DNA of 64,000 nt, from positions 62,001 to 126,000 of the forward strand of contig JAQGHU010000088.1 of NCBI GenBank assembly GCA_028291515.1. The letters run 5' to 3'. The translations under genes were made by a program, and so were the position numbers. Position 1 is the stretch's first letter. Every line of letters starts with the position of its first letter. Below, piece by piece: positions 1-8,874 of this stretch. A model generated the notes under the pieces. That model made no database searches. It saw only the letters and a program-made list of their open reading frames with translations, and was not told where the DNA came from. The DNA is from Schlesneria sp. Lineage in GTDB: Bacteria; Planctomycetota; Planctomycetia; Planctomycetales; Planctomycetaceae.

Positions 1-132
1 CGCGGGAGACAATTTGTACGATGCCAGCCGCCGTGCGAACAGTCATTGGCACACAATGAGTGGTCACTGATTCGCGAGGAGCGCGTCAATCAGGCCGCAA
101 ACTCATTGGATTTGGAATCTCCGAGATCGCCA

Positions 133-564
133 ATGCCCACCGAAAATCAATCCCCGTTCAGCGTGCGTCACGCGACCATTGACGACGTGAATCATCTGGA
201 TGCGTTTATCGAACCGTTCGTCAGGTTAGGACGCCTGCTGCCGCGAACCCGCGATGAGCTGGAAGATCTGACGGAGAATGGCTTTCTTGCCGAGGTGGAC
301 GGTCGTATCGTCGGCTTTGCAGCTTTGGAGATCTATTCGACCAAGCTGGCTGAACTCCGTAGTCTAGCCGTTTCTTCGGAGTTTCAGGGACGCGGCGTCG
401 GCAAGGCTCTCGTTCAGGCCTGTGTCGAATTAGCCCGGCAGAAACACGTCTTCGAAGTGATGGCAATCACTTCGTCCGATGAATTCTTCCAACGATGCGG
501 GTTTGATTTTACGCTGCCTGGCGAGAAGAAAGCGGTCTTCCTGCAAACGCGTGAGTCATACTGA
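133..564 (+). CDS. GNAT-family N-acetyltransferase
   Basis: A 143-residue acetyl-CoA-dependent N-acetyltransferase of the GNAT fold. The acetyl-CoA loop is visible as SSEFQGRGVGKAL (residues 81-93, the R/QxxGxG/A pattern) after the beta-strand ELRSLAV, and FFQRCGF (118-124) is the usual C-terminal motif. ELRSLAV plus FQRCGF resembles the stand-alone acetyltransferase domain of ArgA-type amino-acid acetyltransferases, but no arginine genes are nearby, so the substrate is unknown. I prefer the ATG at 133 because an in-frame TTG at 46 only adds 29 residues with no domain content. It converges on the cyclophilin gene across a hairpin. Confidence 0.82.
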   Translation: MPTENQSPFSVRHATIDDVNHLDAFIEPFVRLGRLLPRTRDELEDLTENGFLAEVDGRIVGFAALEIYSTKLAELRSLAVSSEFQGRGVGKALVQACVELARQKHVFEVMAITSSDEFFQRCGFDFTLPGEKKAVFLQTRESY

Positions 565-573
565 GCATTGTCG

Positions 574-603
574 CTTCGAGCACGGTTTTGTCCGTGCCCG
601 AAG
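574..603. terminator. Hairpin between convergent genes
   Basis: CTTCG-A-GCACGG (574-585) pairs with CCGTGC-C-CGAAG (592-603), giving 11 pairs with one A/C mismatch and a loop containing TTTT. It lies in the 52-base gap between the two convergent stop codons, so a bidirectional terminator is the natural reading. There is no long T tract after either arm. Confidence 0.55.
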
Positions 604-616
604 GTTGCAATCCTGT

Positions 617-1309
617 TCACTTCTTCACGAATGCTGCTTTCTTGATTCCGTCCAGCTTTGGAAAGCTGGCGTCCAGGAACTTGTTGCCTTCCTTCTGAAT
701 TCGCGGCTGCTGATCGCTGGGGGCTCCGCCATAGCCGCTGTACAGGCTCTCGACGACATCCATTCCTTCGACCACTTCACCGAACGGGGCGAAACCCTGA
801 TTGTCCAGGAACGTGTTCGCCTTGTAGTTGACGAAGACTTGAGTGGTTCGCGAATTCGGTCCTGATGTGGCAAACGTGATATAGCCCTTCTTGTTGGATC
901 GACGGACCGGATCGTCTTTGATCTTCGCGTCGCGCCATTTGTCCATGACCTTCGGATCTCCACTGATCCCGAATTGGACCATGAATGGCTCCGGCTTCTG
1001 AATCACGCGAAAGAATCTGCAGTCTTCATAGAACTTGGCCTCGATCAGTTCATGGAACCGTTCCGCTCCGATCGGTGCCCATTCCTTATGAACTTCGACG
1101 ACAAAATCACCAGCGGTTGTAGTAAACTTCACGCGGTAGTTGTCCGGCACGCCACCTTCTTCATTGGAGGCGAGTTTGATCTCGTCTTCATTTTCGGCGA
1201 TTGCGGGGGCCTTCGTGACTGGGGGATCGCCTTTGACCTGAGAGGCTCGCGAACCGCATCCGACCAGGACGAGCCATCCCACCACATACAACCATTCCCG
1301 GCGCTGCAT
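617..1309 (-). CDS. Cyclophilin-type peptidyl-prolyl isomerase lipoprotein
   Basis: A 230-residue peptidyl-prolyl cis-trans isomerase of the cyclophilin class, probably a periplasm-facing lipoprotein that helps fold exported proteins. The N-terminus is a short basic/hydrophobic signal ending in a lipobox-like LVGC (cysteine at about 18). After a linker the cyclophilin domain starts near residue 60 ([12 protein letters not shown]) and carries the family blocks [40 protein letters not shown] and [15 protein letters not shown]. The ATG at 1309 is supported by GGAG seven bases upstream. It stands alone, divergent from the membrane glycosyltransferase. Confidence 0.92.
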   Translation of the reverse strand: MQRREWLYVVGWLVLVGCGSRASQVKGDPPVTKAPAIAENEDEIKLASNEEGGVPDNYRVKFTTTAGDFVVEVHKEWAPIGAERFHELIEAKFYEDCRFFRVIQKPEPFMVQFGISGDPKVMDKWRDAKIKDDPVRRSNKKGYITFATSGPNSRTTQVFVNYKANTFLDNQGFAPFGEVVEGMDVVESLYSGYGGAPSDQQPRIQKEGNKFLDASFPKLDGIKKAAFVKK

Positions 1310-1467
1310 CGTTTCACTCCTTGAGGTGCTGTCTGAAATTGAATATGAGTTGAGCCGTCTCGTGGCAAGATCTTAGTAAACGTTTGCTCGACATAGAAGC
1401 CTGCATTGATTCTTGGGGAATTCGTGATCAAGCTGCTGAAACCTCGCCCCAATTTCCTGAAGGCTTT

Positions 1468-3333
1468 ATGCCGAAACCAGCGTCTGGCCCCACATCTTCA
1501 CCGACACCCCGTTTGCCAGTCGCGGACGGACCGGCAAAGCCGTCGTCCGATGTCTCCTGGCGATGGTTCTGGCCTTTCGTGGCCATCTGCTTAGTCCTGC
1601 AGGCCGTGCTGGCGGTGGATTGTGCTCGTCAATGGACTCCCACCCACGATGAATATTGGCATCTGCCGATTGGTCTGCGCATGTGGAAGTCCGGCCGATT
1701 CGACGACGATGTCATCAACCCTCCACCCGTCCGACTGTGGGCAGCAATACCACTGGCTCTGGGGGGAGCCAAGCCGGGTGACATCGATTCCAGGCTGGAT
1801 GTCGGTGACATTGGGGACGCTTTCTGGAAGGCCAATGGCGACCAATCGCGCGGCTGGTTCTTCTGGGGCAGATTGATGATCGTGCCACTGGCCACATTGA
1901 CGGGCCTGGCCATCGTCGTCTGGTCTCGATCCTGGTACGGCGAGCGAGCGGCGCTGATCAGCGTGTTGTTGTGGGCCTGCTGCCCCACGGCACTCGCGAA
2001 TTCGGCGATTGTGACGCATGACCTGGCCCTGGCCGCGTTCTGGACGCTGACGTTACTCGCGCTCGCTCGCTTTGCAGAGCGGCCAACATGGCGACGGGCC
2101 ATCCTGTTCGGGGTGTTGCTGGGGTTAACTCCGCTGACAAAGTTGACCGGATTGATTCTGGTTCCGCTCAGTGTCGTGTTGTGGTTCGTCTTGCGTTGGG
2201 GTACGGGAACGCGTCCGATCTCTCCTGTGGCAAATTCGATTGGTGTCAACCCGGCCTCCGAACATCTTGCGGCAAGCAGCCGTTTCAGAACGACGTTTCT
2301 CCAATGGGTTCTCGCGATATCAGTGTCCCTCGTCGTGATTAATGCCTGCTACCTGTTTCGCGGAACGGGCACCCCTTTGGGCGGTCTGAAACTGGCGAGT
2401 TCTCGACTCCAGGCTGCTCAGCAGGTCAATGGCTTGACGAGCTTGCCGGTTCTGTTGCCTACGGACTTTGTCGCGGCTCTCGATCGCTTGTCGCAGGACT
2501 TGGAAAGACGCCACCCGGTCTACCTGGATGGGGAATGGAGTGATCGTCCTTTTGTCCGCTATTACGCGGCGGCGTTGTCCTACAAGCTGCCGATCAGCAC
2601 TCTAATCCTAGTGCTTGTGTCACTGATGAGCGTCGCGCGTCCACGGCCGAATTCGCAGGATTGGCGGCATGGAGTTTTTCTGTTAATCGCCGCATCGATT
2701 CTGCCAATACTAGCCAGCGGTTCGTCGAATCAGATTGGTATTCGGTATGTGCTCCCCACGATTCCGTTGCTCTGCGTCTTCGCGAGCCAGTCCGCTCGTT
2801 GGTTAAGGTTCGAAGGCGTCTCCCTCCGTTCGGTGTGGACGAAGCGTTTGGTCTGGGCGATGCTGATTGCGGCACCGCTCTCGCTGAGGTTTCACCCCCA
2901 TCACCTGGCCTATTTCAACGTCATCGCCGGTGGTCCATTGAATGGACGATGGCATCTGGTTGATTCGAATCTCGACTGGGGACAAGACCTGTATGCCTTG
3001 AAAACGTATCTTGACCAACAGCATGTCGATGATGTCGGCCTGGCTTACTTTGGGACAGTTAGTTCCGATTCGATCGGAATCAAGTCACACGTTCCGCCAT
3101 CGCGATTTCCGCAAGCGGGCTGGTATGCAATTAGTGCGAATTTCGTCCAAGGGCGTCCGCATGCAATACGAGGGGATGACGGCAAACGACAAAATGTGGA
3201 TCTCGAACAATTCGGGTACTTCCGATTCTTTGAGCCCGTGACAACGATCGGCTATTCGATCTATGTGTATCGCATCTCGCAGCAGGATGTCGCTCGATAT
3301 GCTACGGCTCTGCAGCAATTGCAGCGCGAATAG
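1468..3333 (+). CDS. Membrane glycosyltransferase, ArnT/PMT (GT39-like) type
   Basis: A 621-residue polytopic protein with a short Pro/Ser-rich cytoplasmic N-terminus, a first transmembrane helix at about 33-50 and around ten further hydrophobic segments. The first luminal loop holds DEYWHLPIG, matching the acidic D-E motif of GT-C glycosyltransferases that use polyprenyl-phosphate sugars. NLDWGQDLYALKTYL near the C-terminus is a second recognisable block. It probably adds a sugar to an envelope lipid or protein; donor and acceptor cannot be told. The ATG at 1468 with GAAGG just upstream is preferred over a TTG at 1384 that adds 28 unremarkable residues. Confidence 0.8.
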   Translation: MPKPASGPTSSPTPRLPVADGPAKPSSDVSWRWFWPFVAICLVLQAVLAVDCARQWTPTHDEYWHLPIGLRMWKSGRFDDDVINPPPVRLWAAIPLALGGAKPGDIDSRLDVGDIGDAFWKANGDQSRGWFFWGRLMIVPLATLTGLAIVVWSRSWYGERAALISVLLWACCPTALANSAIVTHDLALAAFWTLTLLALARFAERPTWRRAILFGVLLGLTPLTKLTGLILVPLSVVLWFVLRWGTGTRPISPVANSIGVNPASEHLAASSRFRTTFLQWVLAISVSLVVINACYLFRGTGTPLGGLKLASSRLQAAQQVNGLTSLPVLLPTDFVAALDRLSQDLERRHPVYLDGEWSDRPFVRYYAAALSYKLPISTLILVLVSLMSVARPRPNSQDWRHGVFLLIAASILPILASGSSNQIGIRYVLPTIPLLCVFASQSARWLRFEGVSLRSVWTKRLVWAMLIAAPLSLRFHPHHLAYFNVIAGGPLNGRWHLVDSNLDWGQDLYALKTYLDQQHVDDVGLAYFGTVSSDSIGIKSHVPPSRFPQAGWYAISANFVQGRPHAIRGDDGKRQNVDLEQFGYFRFFEPVTTIGYSIYVYRISQQDVARYATALQQLQRE

Positions 3334-3368
3334 GGTCGGTGAAATCGTTTCGGATTAAGGTTGCCGCT

Positions 3369-4574
3369 TCAGACTTTGACGCAACGTCGGGCGCAGATCG
3401 TGCGAGACTTGCCAGCGATCTTCGCGATAATCACCACACCTGGTTGCTTGCCAGGCAATGGTAGACGTCGACGTAGCGTCTCGGCCTGAACCGGGATATG
3501 ACGGCACTTGATCTCGACTTGCCCGAAGTCCGACTTTCGCAACCAGCTGCGCAACTCATTCTCGTTATGCGGCAATTCGGCCAGAACCTCGAACGCTTGC
3601 GCGAACGCACTGTCGACGAGCGAGTCTGAAGTCAGATATTCCTCGGCTTCGTCGATGCGTGTCAATTCAAGCTTCTGCGCGACAACGTCGAGCAATCCCG
3701 CGCGAACCACTGCCGGATCAGGGTCATAGACATATCGGCCGAGTGGAGTCACCGGGGCGACTGCGTCCAGGGGATGCCCGGCAATCGTCTCGCCGGACGG
3801 CAGCACTGTCGCGCGAAATGGTTGTGAATGAGCAAGTTCACCGAACCAGACGGTGGCCTCTTTGCATTCGCCGAACAAGCTGATGAGTTCAATTTCGGTA
3901 TTGGGAAACTTCCCTCCAAAATTGCAGGCTGGACCCACTTTGATCGCGCCCCCTCGACATCGCTGCATGATGCTGAGGAGGTCCGGCAGGCCCGGGACGT
4001 AATCTTCGATCCGCGACGCCTTTCCCTCTGAACCCGCTCGACGATCGGGATCGACGTGGACCAGTCCGCCCAACTCTTCAAGCTGTAACACGTCGCGACA
4101 GACGGCTTGGAGTTGATTGGAAACACCGTAGACTTCAGCATTCCATTGCGTCCGCAGGCAGGCGGCGGGGTTGAGATCGAGGGCGGTCACCCGGCACCGC
4201 GCGGCCATGGCAATCGCATCGCTGCCAATTCCGCTGCAAAGATCCCAGACGGGCCCCTCGAATCGCTTCGATTTATGAAGTGCGACAAGTTCCGCGGTCG
4301 CTTGCTCCAATCCCCGCCGATCACACCAGAGTGATGACGCCCGTGAAAACTTGGCGACCGCTTTTCGCCGCAATTCATGCAATGTCAACGCGGCGCGGAC
4401 AAGGTCATCTTCAAACTGGCGGCGCAGCTTCGATTGCAAACCTAGTTCAGAACCGTTCCATTCCGAGATCAAATCTAAGATCTGCGGCGTGCGACGCAAA
4501 TCGCACAAGATACGACATTCATCGTTTGCGTCTTCAAAGGCCGTGGCATGCTCGGACGCGATTTCGTTGTTCAT
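3369..4574 (-). CDS. Class I SAM methyltransferase with THUMP-like C-terminal domain
   Basis: A 401-residue predicted RNA-type methyltransferase. The SAM-binding motif I is VWDLCSGIGSDAIAMA (about 109-124), followed by the acidic motif II (VTALDLNP) and a VHVDPDRRAG segment in the position of the catalytic D/NPPY-like loop. This arrangement, with an N-terminal helical region and a C-terminal part containing IKCRHIPV, matches the 'THUMP-like domain' methyltransferases common in planctomycetes and actinobacteria. The substrate is not established for this family. The ATG at 4574 is used; a TTG one codon upstream is possible. It converges on the glycosyltransferase gene with a 35-base gap. Confidence 0.8.
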   Translation of the reverse strand: MNNEIASEHATAFEDANDECRILCDLRRTPQILDLISEWNGSELGLQSKLRRQFEDDLVRAALTLHELRRKAVAKFSRASSLWCDRRGLEQATAELVALHKSKRFEGPVWDLCSGIGSDAIAMAARCRVTALDLNPAACLRTQWNAEVYGVSNQLQAVCRDVLQLEELGGLVHVDPDRRAGSEGKASRIEDYVPGLPDLLSIMQRCRGGAIKVGPACNFGGKFPNTEIELISLFGECKEATVWFGELAHSQPFRATVLPSGETIAGHPLDAVAPVTPLGRYVYDPDPAVVRAGLLDVVAQKLELTRIDEAEEYLTSDSLVDSAFAQAFEVLAELPHNENELRSWLRKSDFGQVEIKCRHIPVQAETLRRRLPLPGKQPGVVIIAKIAGKSRTICARRCVKV

Positions 4575-4652
4575 CAATCTGACTTTGCCTGGACGAGGAG
4601 CCAGGGCTGAATAGAAGCTGTTCGTTAAGAATGACCGAACGGTGCTCGGTGA

Positions 4653-4955
4653 CTATCGAATCCACCAGTCAACGTACGTGTTGACCAACCAACTCAGCCA
4701 GTCGATATGGTCACAAAGCCACAACAGGGGCGCGTAAAATTTCGCAATCCACCGCGGCCCACCGACATGAGACGCTGCGAACCAGTGCCAAAAGAAGGGG
4801 CCGATGGTCGCGAATGCGATCAGGAAATACATTCCCAGATAGACCACGACGCGCACGGCAAACTGTCGCAAGTACTGCCCGACGCTAAATGGGAGCGGTG
4901 AGGCAGATTGCATCGGCGGCGACTGATCTTGCTCGGCGACGGCATTTTCATTCAT
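4653..4955 (-). CDS. Small membrane protein of unknown function
   Basis: A 100-residue protein that I do not recognise by name. Residues 1-25 are polar and Pro/Ser-rich; residues 33-58 form one clear transmembrane helix; the C-terminal 40 residues are rich in tryptophan and aromatics and contain a second amphipathic or membrane-associated stretch (FYAPLLWLCDHIDWLSWLV). It looks like an inner-membrane protein with an aromatic interfacial tail. I chose the ATG at 4955; a TTG at 5012 would add 19 residues. It lies downstream of, and divergent from, glgA. Confidence 0.55.
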   Translation of the reverse strand: MNENAVAEQDQSPPMQSASPLPFSVGQYLRQFAVRVVVYLGMYFLIAFATIGPFFWHWFAASHVGGPRWIAKFYAPLLWLCDHIDWLSWLVNTYVDWWIR

Positions 4956-5266
4956 CCCAATAGGATATCGAATGCCGCGCCCCTTCGAAATCCTGTCCGA
5001 TGACACAAACAAGCCACCGTTCGGCTATCACCTTCGCAAGTATCCGAGGTCCCTGCAGCGGTGATCTCATCGCCGCCGATATCCAATTGCCCCCTTCGGA
5101 GGAGCATAAAATTCGCATGACCGGTAAAGTCTGCGATATTGATTGATTTGGGGTCCGTTTCTGGTGGAATCCGCCAACTCGACAGCGATTTCAGCGATGA
5201 ATCGTGAATGTTACTCCGAAGCAATTCATTCAGGTTCCCGCCAAAACACGAGAGGCAGCAGCGAAA
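4956..5266. other. Intergenic region upstream of glgA
   Basis: This 311-base gap separates the divergent small membrane protein and glgA, so it must carry promoters for both. I see no convincing -35/-10 pair, riboswitch or RNA gene. In-frame codons at 5204-5266 could extend GlgA by 21 residues but show no conserved content. Confidence 0.4.
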
Positions 5267-6775
5267 ATGCGGATTGTGGTCGCCAGTTCCGAAGCGGTTC
5301 CCTTCTCGAAAACCGGCGGGCTGGCCGACGTCGCATCAGCGCTCCCAAAGGCACTGTCGCAGGTGGGACATGATGTCGCGATTATCGTTCCGCACTATCC
5401 ACAAGTGCATGCCAAGCACACGGACTTGCCCGATATCGAGGATATCGGAGTCTCATTGCGAGTTCCCGTTGGCCAGAAAATCGTCGAAGCGCGAGTGCTC
5501 AAGTCGCACTTGCCTGGCACCAAAGTCACAGTCTATCTGATCGACCAACCCGGTTACTTCGACCGACCGGGAATTTATGTTGAGAACGATCAGGACTACA
5601 GAGACAATTGTGAACGCTTCGTCTTCTTCAGCCGATCGGTGATCGAGACGATTGAGCGACTGCACCTGGCTCCCGACATCATTCATGCCAATGATTGGCA
5701 GACGGGGTTGATCCCGGCTCTCGTGTCGATCGAGATGCGTCACATCGCTGGGTACGAACAACAAGCGTCTGTCTTCACGATTCACAATATGGCCTTCCAG
5801 GGTCGCTTCTGGCACTGGGACATGAATCTGACGCGGCTCGACTGGAAGTATTTTAACTGGCAACAAATGGAGTTCTTCGGTCATTTGAATCTCCTCAAGA
5901 CCGGGATCACCTTTGCGGACATGATCACCACGGTCAGTCCGACGTACGCTCGCGAAATTCAGACACCGGAATTCAGTTATGGCTTGCATGGCTCATTGTT
6001 CTCACGTCGATCTGACATCGTCGGCATCCTGAACGGAGTCGACACTGAGATTTGGAATCCTGCGACCGACCCTTATCTCGTTCAAACGTACACAGCAGAC
6101 ACGGTTGAAGCCGGGAAAACCGCTTGCAAGGCTGCTCTACAAAAGCGATTGGGCCTGCCAGTCCGCGCCGATGTTCCACTCTTCGGCGGCGTGTCGCGGA
6201 TGACGGGACAGAAGGGGTTCTCGCTCATTGGGCAATGCGCCGATGTGCTGATGGATCTCGACGTTCAACTGGTATTCCTGGGAACCGGCGATCCGCAGTA
6301 TGAAGCGCTGATGTCGCAACTGGCGGCCGATCATCCCGATAAAGTCTCGACGACGATCGGGTACAGTGAAGAGCTGTCGCATCAAATCGAAGCGGGTTGC
6401 GATGTCTTCCTGATGCCTAGCGAATTTGAGCCGTGCGGGCTGAACCAGATGTACAGCCTGATCTACGGCACGGTTCCGATCGTGCGAGCGGTCGGCGGAC
6501 TGGCCGATTCGGTGATCGATGCTTCCGATGCCAACCGCGCCAATGGCACTGCGAATGGATTCAGCTTCAACGACTTCCGCAGTGACGCCCTCTTCTGGAA
6601 CATCTGCCGCGCCCGATCGCTGTTCCATGACAAATCGGCCTGGCGGAAGATCCAGCGACAGGGAATGCAGCAAGACTGGTCCTGGACGCGGAGTGCCGGC
6701 GAATACGTCCGCATCTATGAACGAGCGATTGCTCGTCGGCGTTTGGAATCGGAATGCGCCGGTGACGAAAAATAA
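5267..6775 (+). CDS. glgA: Glycogen/starch synthase
   Basis: A 502-residue GT5 glycogen synthase transferring glucose from ADP-glucose (or UDP-glucose) to the non-reducing end of alpha-1,4-glucan. The N-terminus MRIVVASSEAVPFSKTGGLA contains the nucleotide-sugar-binding KxGGL motif (K15, GG17-18). The mid-region has HANDWQTGLIP, TIHNMAFQGRF and TVSPTYAREI; the C-terminal GT-B half has GGVSRMTGQKG and SEFEPCGLNQMYSLIYGTVP, where the conserved glutamate lies. The ATG at 5267 follows AGAGG at 5251-5255 and gives the canonical GlgA N-terminus; the GTG at 5204 is less likely. galT lies 64 bases downstream on the same strand, suggesting linked hexose and glycogen metabolism. Confidence 0.96.
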   Translation: MRIVVASSEAVPFSKTGGLADVASALPKALSQVGHDVAIIVPHYPQVHAKHTDLPDIEDIGVSLRVPVGQKIVEARVLKSHLPGTKVTVYLIDQPGYFDRPGIYVENDQDYRDNCERFVFFSRSVIETIERLHLAPDIIHANDWQTGLIPALVSIEMRHIAGYEQQASVFTIHNMAFQGRFWHWDMNLTRLDWKYFNWQQMEFFGHLNLLKTGITFADMITTVSPTYAREIQTPEFSYGLHGSLFSRRSDIVGILNGVDTEIWNPATDPYLVQTYTADTVEAGKTACKAALQKRLGLPVRADVPLFGGVSRMTGQKGFSLIGQCADVLMDLDVQLVFLGTGDPQYEALMSQLAADHPDKVSTTIGYSEELSHQIEAGCDVFLMPSEFEPCGLNQMYSLIYGTVPIVRAVGGLADSVIDASDANRANGTANGFSFNDFRSDALFWNICRARSLFHDKSAWRKIQRQGMQQDWSWTRSAGEYVRIYERAIARRRLESECAGDEK

Positions 6776-6839
6776 CTGGCGTTCTGCTGCTGTGCAGATC
6801 TCCTTTTTTGGTTCTTTGGTACCGCTTTGAGTTTGTTCC

Positions 6840-7841
6840 GTGTCCGAGCTTCGAAAAGATCCGATCGTCAATCGCTGGGTCATGATGGCCCCTGAGCGCG
6901 CCGAGCGTCCGATTCAGATCGCGGAGCGACAACGGCAACCCAATATCGAGTTCGATCCGTTTGCCGAAGGGAACGAAAGCGAGACTGCTCCCGAGCTGCT
7001 ATCCATTCGCAGAGCCGACTCCGAGCCAAACAAACCCGGCTGGCGAGTTCGCGTCGTTCCCAACAAATACCCTGCCGTCCAGCGAATCGGCGAGTTCGAG
7101 CGGCGACACGAAGGCCTCTACGAAGGTACCTGTGGCTTTGGTGCTCATGAAGTCATCATTGAATGTCCGCAGACCGAGCCGAATCTGTCACGTTTGAGTC
7201 CACAGCAGGTGACCGACGTGCTGACCGCGTATCGCGATCGACTGATCGAACTGGGAACAGATCATCGGTTGGCCTATGCGATGATCTTCAAGAACCAGGG
7301 AACTCTGGCAGGGGCATCCGTTCACCACGCTCACTCGCAACTGATCGGAACCCCGTTCGTTCCCTTCACTGTTGCCGAAGAACTAGCGGGTTGCCAGGAA
7401 TACTTTGAACAACACGGTCGAGATATCTTTGAAGCGATTCTTGAAGCCGAACTACATTCGCGATCGCGAGTTGTTCTGGAAACACCCCGATTTCTAGTCA
7501 TATGCCCGTATGCGAGTCGAGTTGCCTACGAGATGTGGATTGTTCCTCGCGAACCCGGAAGTCACTACGAGCGAATCGGCAGTTCGGACCTGGAAGAGTT
7601 AGGCGGCGTCCTGAAGACGGTGCTGCGGAAGTTAGACATCGCGTTGGACGATCCTGCATTCAACTATGTGCTGCATTCGGCTCCATTCCATCAACCCCGC
7701 CTGCCTCACTATCGCTGGCACTTCGAGATTCTTCCTCGACTAACGCGCCTGGCAGGTTTTGAATGGGGCAGCGGTTGCTACCTGAATGAAGTCCTGCCCG
7801 AGGTCGCAGCGAACCGGCTACGTGAGACTATCGTCGACTGA
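6840..7841 (+). CDS. galT: Galactose-1-phosphate uridylyltransferase
   Basis: A 333-residue HIT-superfamily nucleotidyltransferase exchanging UMP between UDP-glucose and galactose-1-phosphate in the Leloir pathway. The family N-terminus is LRKDPIVNRWVMMAPERAERP, and the catalytic segment VHHAHSQLIGTP (161-172) carries the HxH-Q active site. FNYVLHSAPFHQ and HYRWHFEILPRL are the C-terminal blocks. Oddly, the CPxC zinc-ligand pair found in many GalT proteins is replaced by DPFA (39-42), so structural zinc may be absent. The start is GTG at 6840. It sits just downstream of glgA, so a role in feeding or draining the glycogen pool is plausible. Confidence 0.92.
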   Translation: MSELRKDPIVNRWVMMAPERAERPIQIAERQRQPNIEFDPFAEGNESETAPELLSIRRADSEPNKPGWRVRVVPNKYPAVQRIGEFERRHEGLYEGTCGFGAHEVIIECPQTEPNLSRLSPQQVTDVLTAYRDRLIELGTDHRLAYAMIFKNQGTLAGASVHHAHSQLIGTPFVPFTVAEELAGCQEYFEQHGRDIFEAILEAELHSRSRVVLETPRFLVICPYASRVAYEMWIVPREPGSHYERIGSSDLEELGGVLKTVLRKLDIALDDPAFNYVLHSAPFHQPRLPHYRWHFEILPRLTRLAGFEWGSGCYLNEVLPEVAANRLRETIVD

Positions 7842-7938
7842 CTTGCCAGCCACTCCGTCGCAGGAATTCAGCGAATGCATATTGGTCGCTGGCCAAGAAG
7901 AAGCTACTCATTAAGGACATTCAATAAGGCACAAATGA

Positions 7939-8493
7939 ATGCGAACGTTTGACGAATTGAAGGAGCAGCTCGGCCTAAAGAAGTTTCTTGATAGCTCACT
8001 CGGGACCTTGTACTTTGTGCCGTGCGCCCAAGGTTCACCGCGAATTATGGCGCGACACTTTGACGGTGTTCTGCCCGCTAGTCTTATCGAGGCCTATGTT
8101 GAATTGGTGACTGCAGCACAGCGTTGGGTGAAAGAGCGCCCTGCGATAAATCATATTGTCAAAGTCGAGGTGCCGATTGAAGTTGGCCCAGATTTTGTCG
8201 CGAGGGCGCATCACACCTATTACAACTCTACTGCTTCGTACGATGGCGCGGAAGATTCACCTGAGCCACCAGAAGAACTTGAGCAAATACGCGCGACTTT
8301 TATATCCGCGACGGGACGAGCGAATAGCCCGAAGGATCGCATCGTGGAGACAGTTTTGAGGAGAAGTTTGCTTGGTTCAACCGGAAAGACATATCTTGGG
8401 GGTTCTGCCACAGACAATGATAAAGGCCAGCTTATTGTTGTGGAGCCTAAAATAACGAAAGAAGATCTTGTTGCTTGGAAGAGTACGATGTGA
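7939..8493 (+). CDS. Hypothetical protein, orphan
   Basis: A 184-residue soluble protein I do not recognise. It opens with MRTFDELKEQLGLKKFLDS, has a central segment FDGVLPASLIEAYVELVTAAQRWV and an acidic Pro/Glu patch (EDSPEPPEELEQ, about 106-117). There is no signal peptide, membrane helix or known catalytic motif. AAGG lies nine bases before the ATG at 7939. Base composition and codon use appear more AT-rich than in the flanking glgA/galT and AraC genes, and a MITE-like repeat follows directly, so this is probably an accessory insertion. Function unknown. Confidence 0.6.
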   Translation: MRTFDELKEQLGLKKFLDSSLGTLYFVPCAQGSPRIMARHFDGVLPASLIEAYVELVTAAQRWVKERPAINHIVKVEVPIEVGPDFVARAHHTYYNSTASYDGAEDSPEPPEELEQIRATFISATGRANSPKDRIVETVLRRSLLGSTGKTYLGGSATDNDKGQLIVVEPKITKEDLVAWKSTM

Positions 8494-8614
8494 AGAATGG
8501 CATCGCCGGCGGGGTGGCTGAGGCATCCACGCGAATCCCGGCGCTGTTCGCGGCCATATTTGCAGGAGAGGCCCTCGTCATTCCCAATTGGCAAGACCTG
8601 ACACTGTTGGCGGG

Positions 8615-8800
8615 CGGGTGGCTGGGGGCGACAAACGGGAGCGCCCAGAAATTGCAGCGAGTCCGATTGTTCGATCAACCTTTTCGGGCGTGAGCTCGGA
8701 CAACTGGGCTTGAGGAACTATCTCGCTCCGTTGCCTATTGACTCAATTTCCGCGGACTACACTGCTCTGAGGGCTCCCGTTGGTCGACCCCGACCACCCC
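8615..8800. repeat. MITE-like inverted-repeat element, copy A
   Basis: A roughly 186-base element with imperfect terminal inverted repeats of about 35 bases. The left end (8615-8649) contains GGTGGCTGGGG, ACGGGAGC and CCCAGAA. The right end (8764-8800) contains CTCTGAGGGCTCCCGT, GGTCGACCCC and GACCACCCC, which is close to the reverse complement of the left. Internal blocks AATTGCAGCGAG, ATTGTTCGATCAAC, TGAGCT and ATTTCCGC recur in copy B in the same order. It has no coding capacity, which is the profile of a non-autonomous (MITE-like) or large REP/BIME-type element. Exact ends and target duplications cannot be fixed from two copies. Confidence 0.75.
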
Positions 8801-8836
8801 GTCGTGATGGGACTCGAATCCATACGCCATTTTGGG

Positions 8837-8863
8837 CGTGCCAGCTTCTGTCTCGCTGGCACG
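8837..8863. terminator. 9-bp stem-loop downstream of the small cytochrome
   Basis: CGTGCCAGC (8837-8845) and GCTGGCACG (8855-8863) form a perfect 9-bp stem with a 9-base loop. It lies 12 bases past the minus-strand stop of the cytochrome gene, so it may terminate that transcript, although no T tract follows. It could equally be a short dispersed palindromic repeat. Confidence 0.4.
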
Positions 8864-8874
8864 ACTCGGAGTGT

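Larger units (their letters stand above)
8494..8874. other. Intergenic region with repeat element and hairpin
   Basis: This 381-base stretch has no supported gene. It contains MITE-like copy A and, beyond it, a 9-bp hairpin next to the stop of the small cytochrome. Both are listed separately. Confidence 0.6.

Noticed and set aside
479-865. 128-codon plus-strand frame across the cyclophilin gene
   Set aside because: It is antisense to the cyclophilin gene and overlaps the GNAT stop region; no domain, no ribosome site.
8803-8831. tRNA-like TTCGA-containing stretch (reverse strand) near copy A
   Set aside because: Only a T-arm-like fragment is present, with poor pairing; no acceptor, anticodon or D arm can be built.
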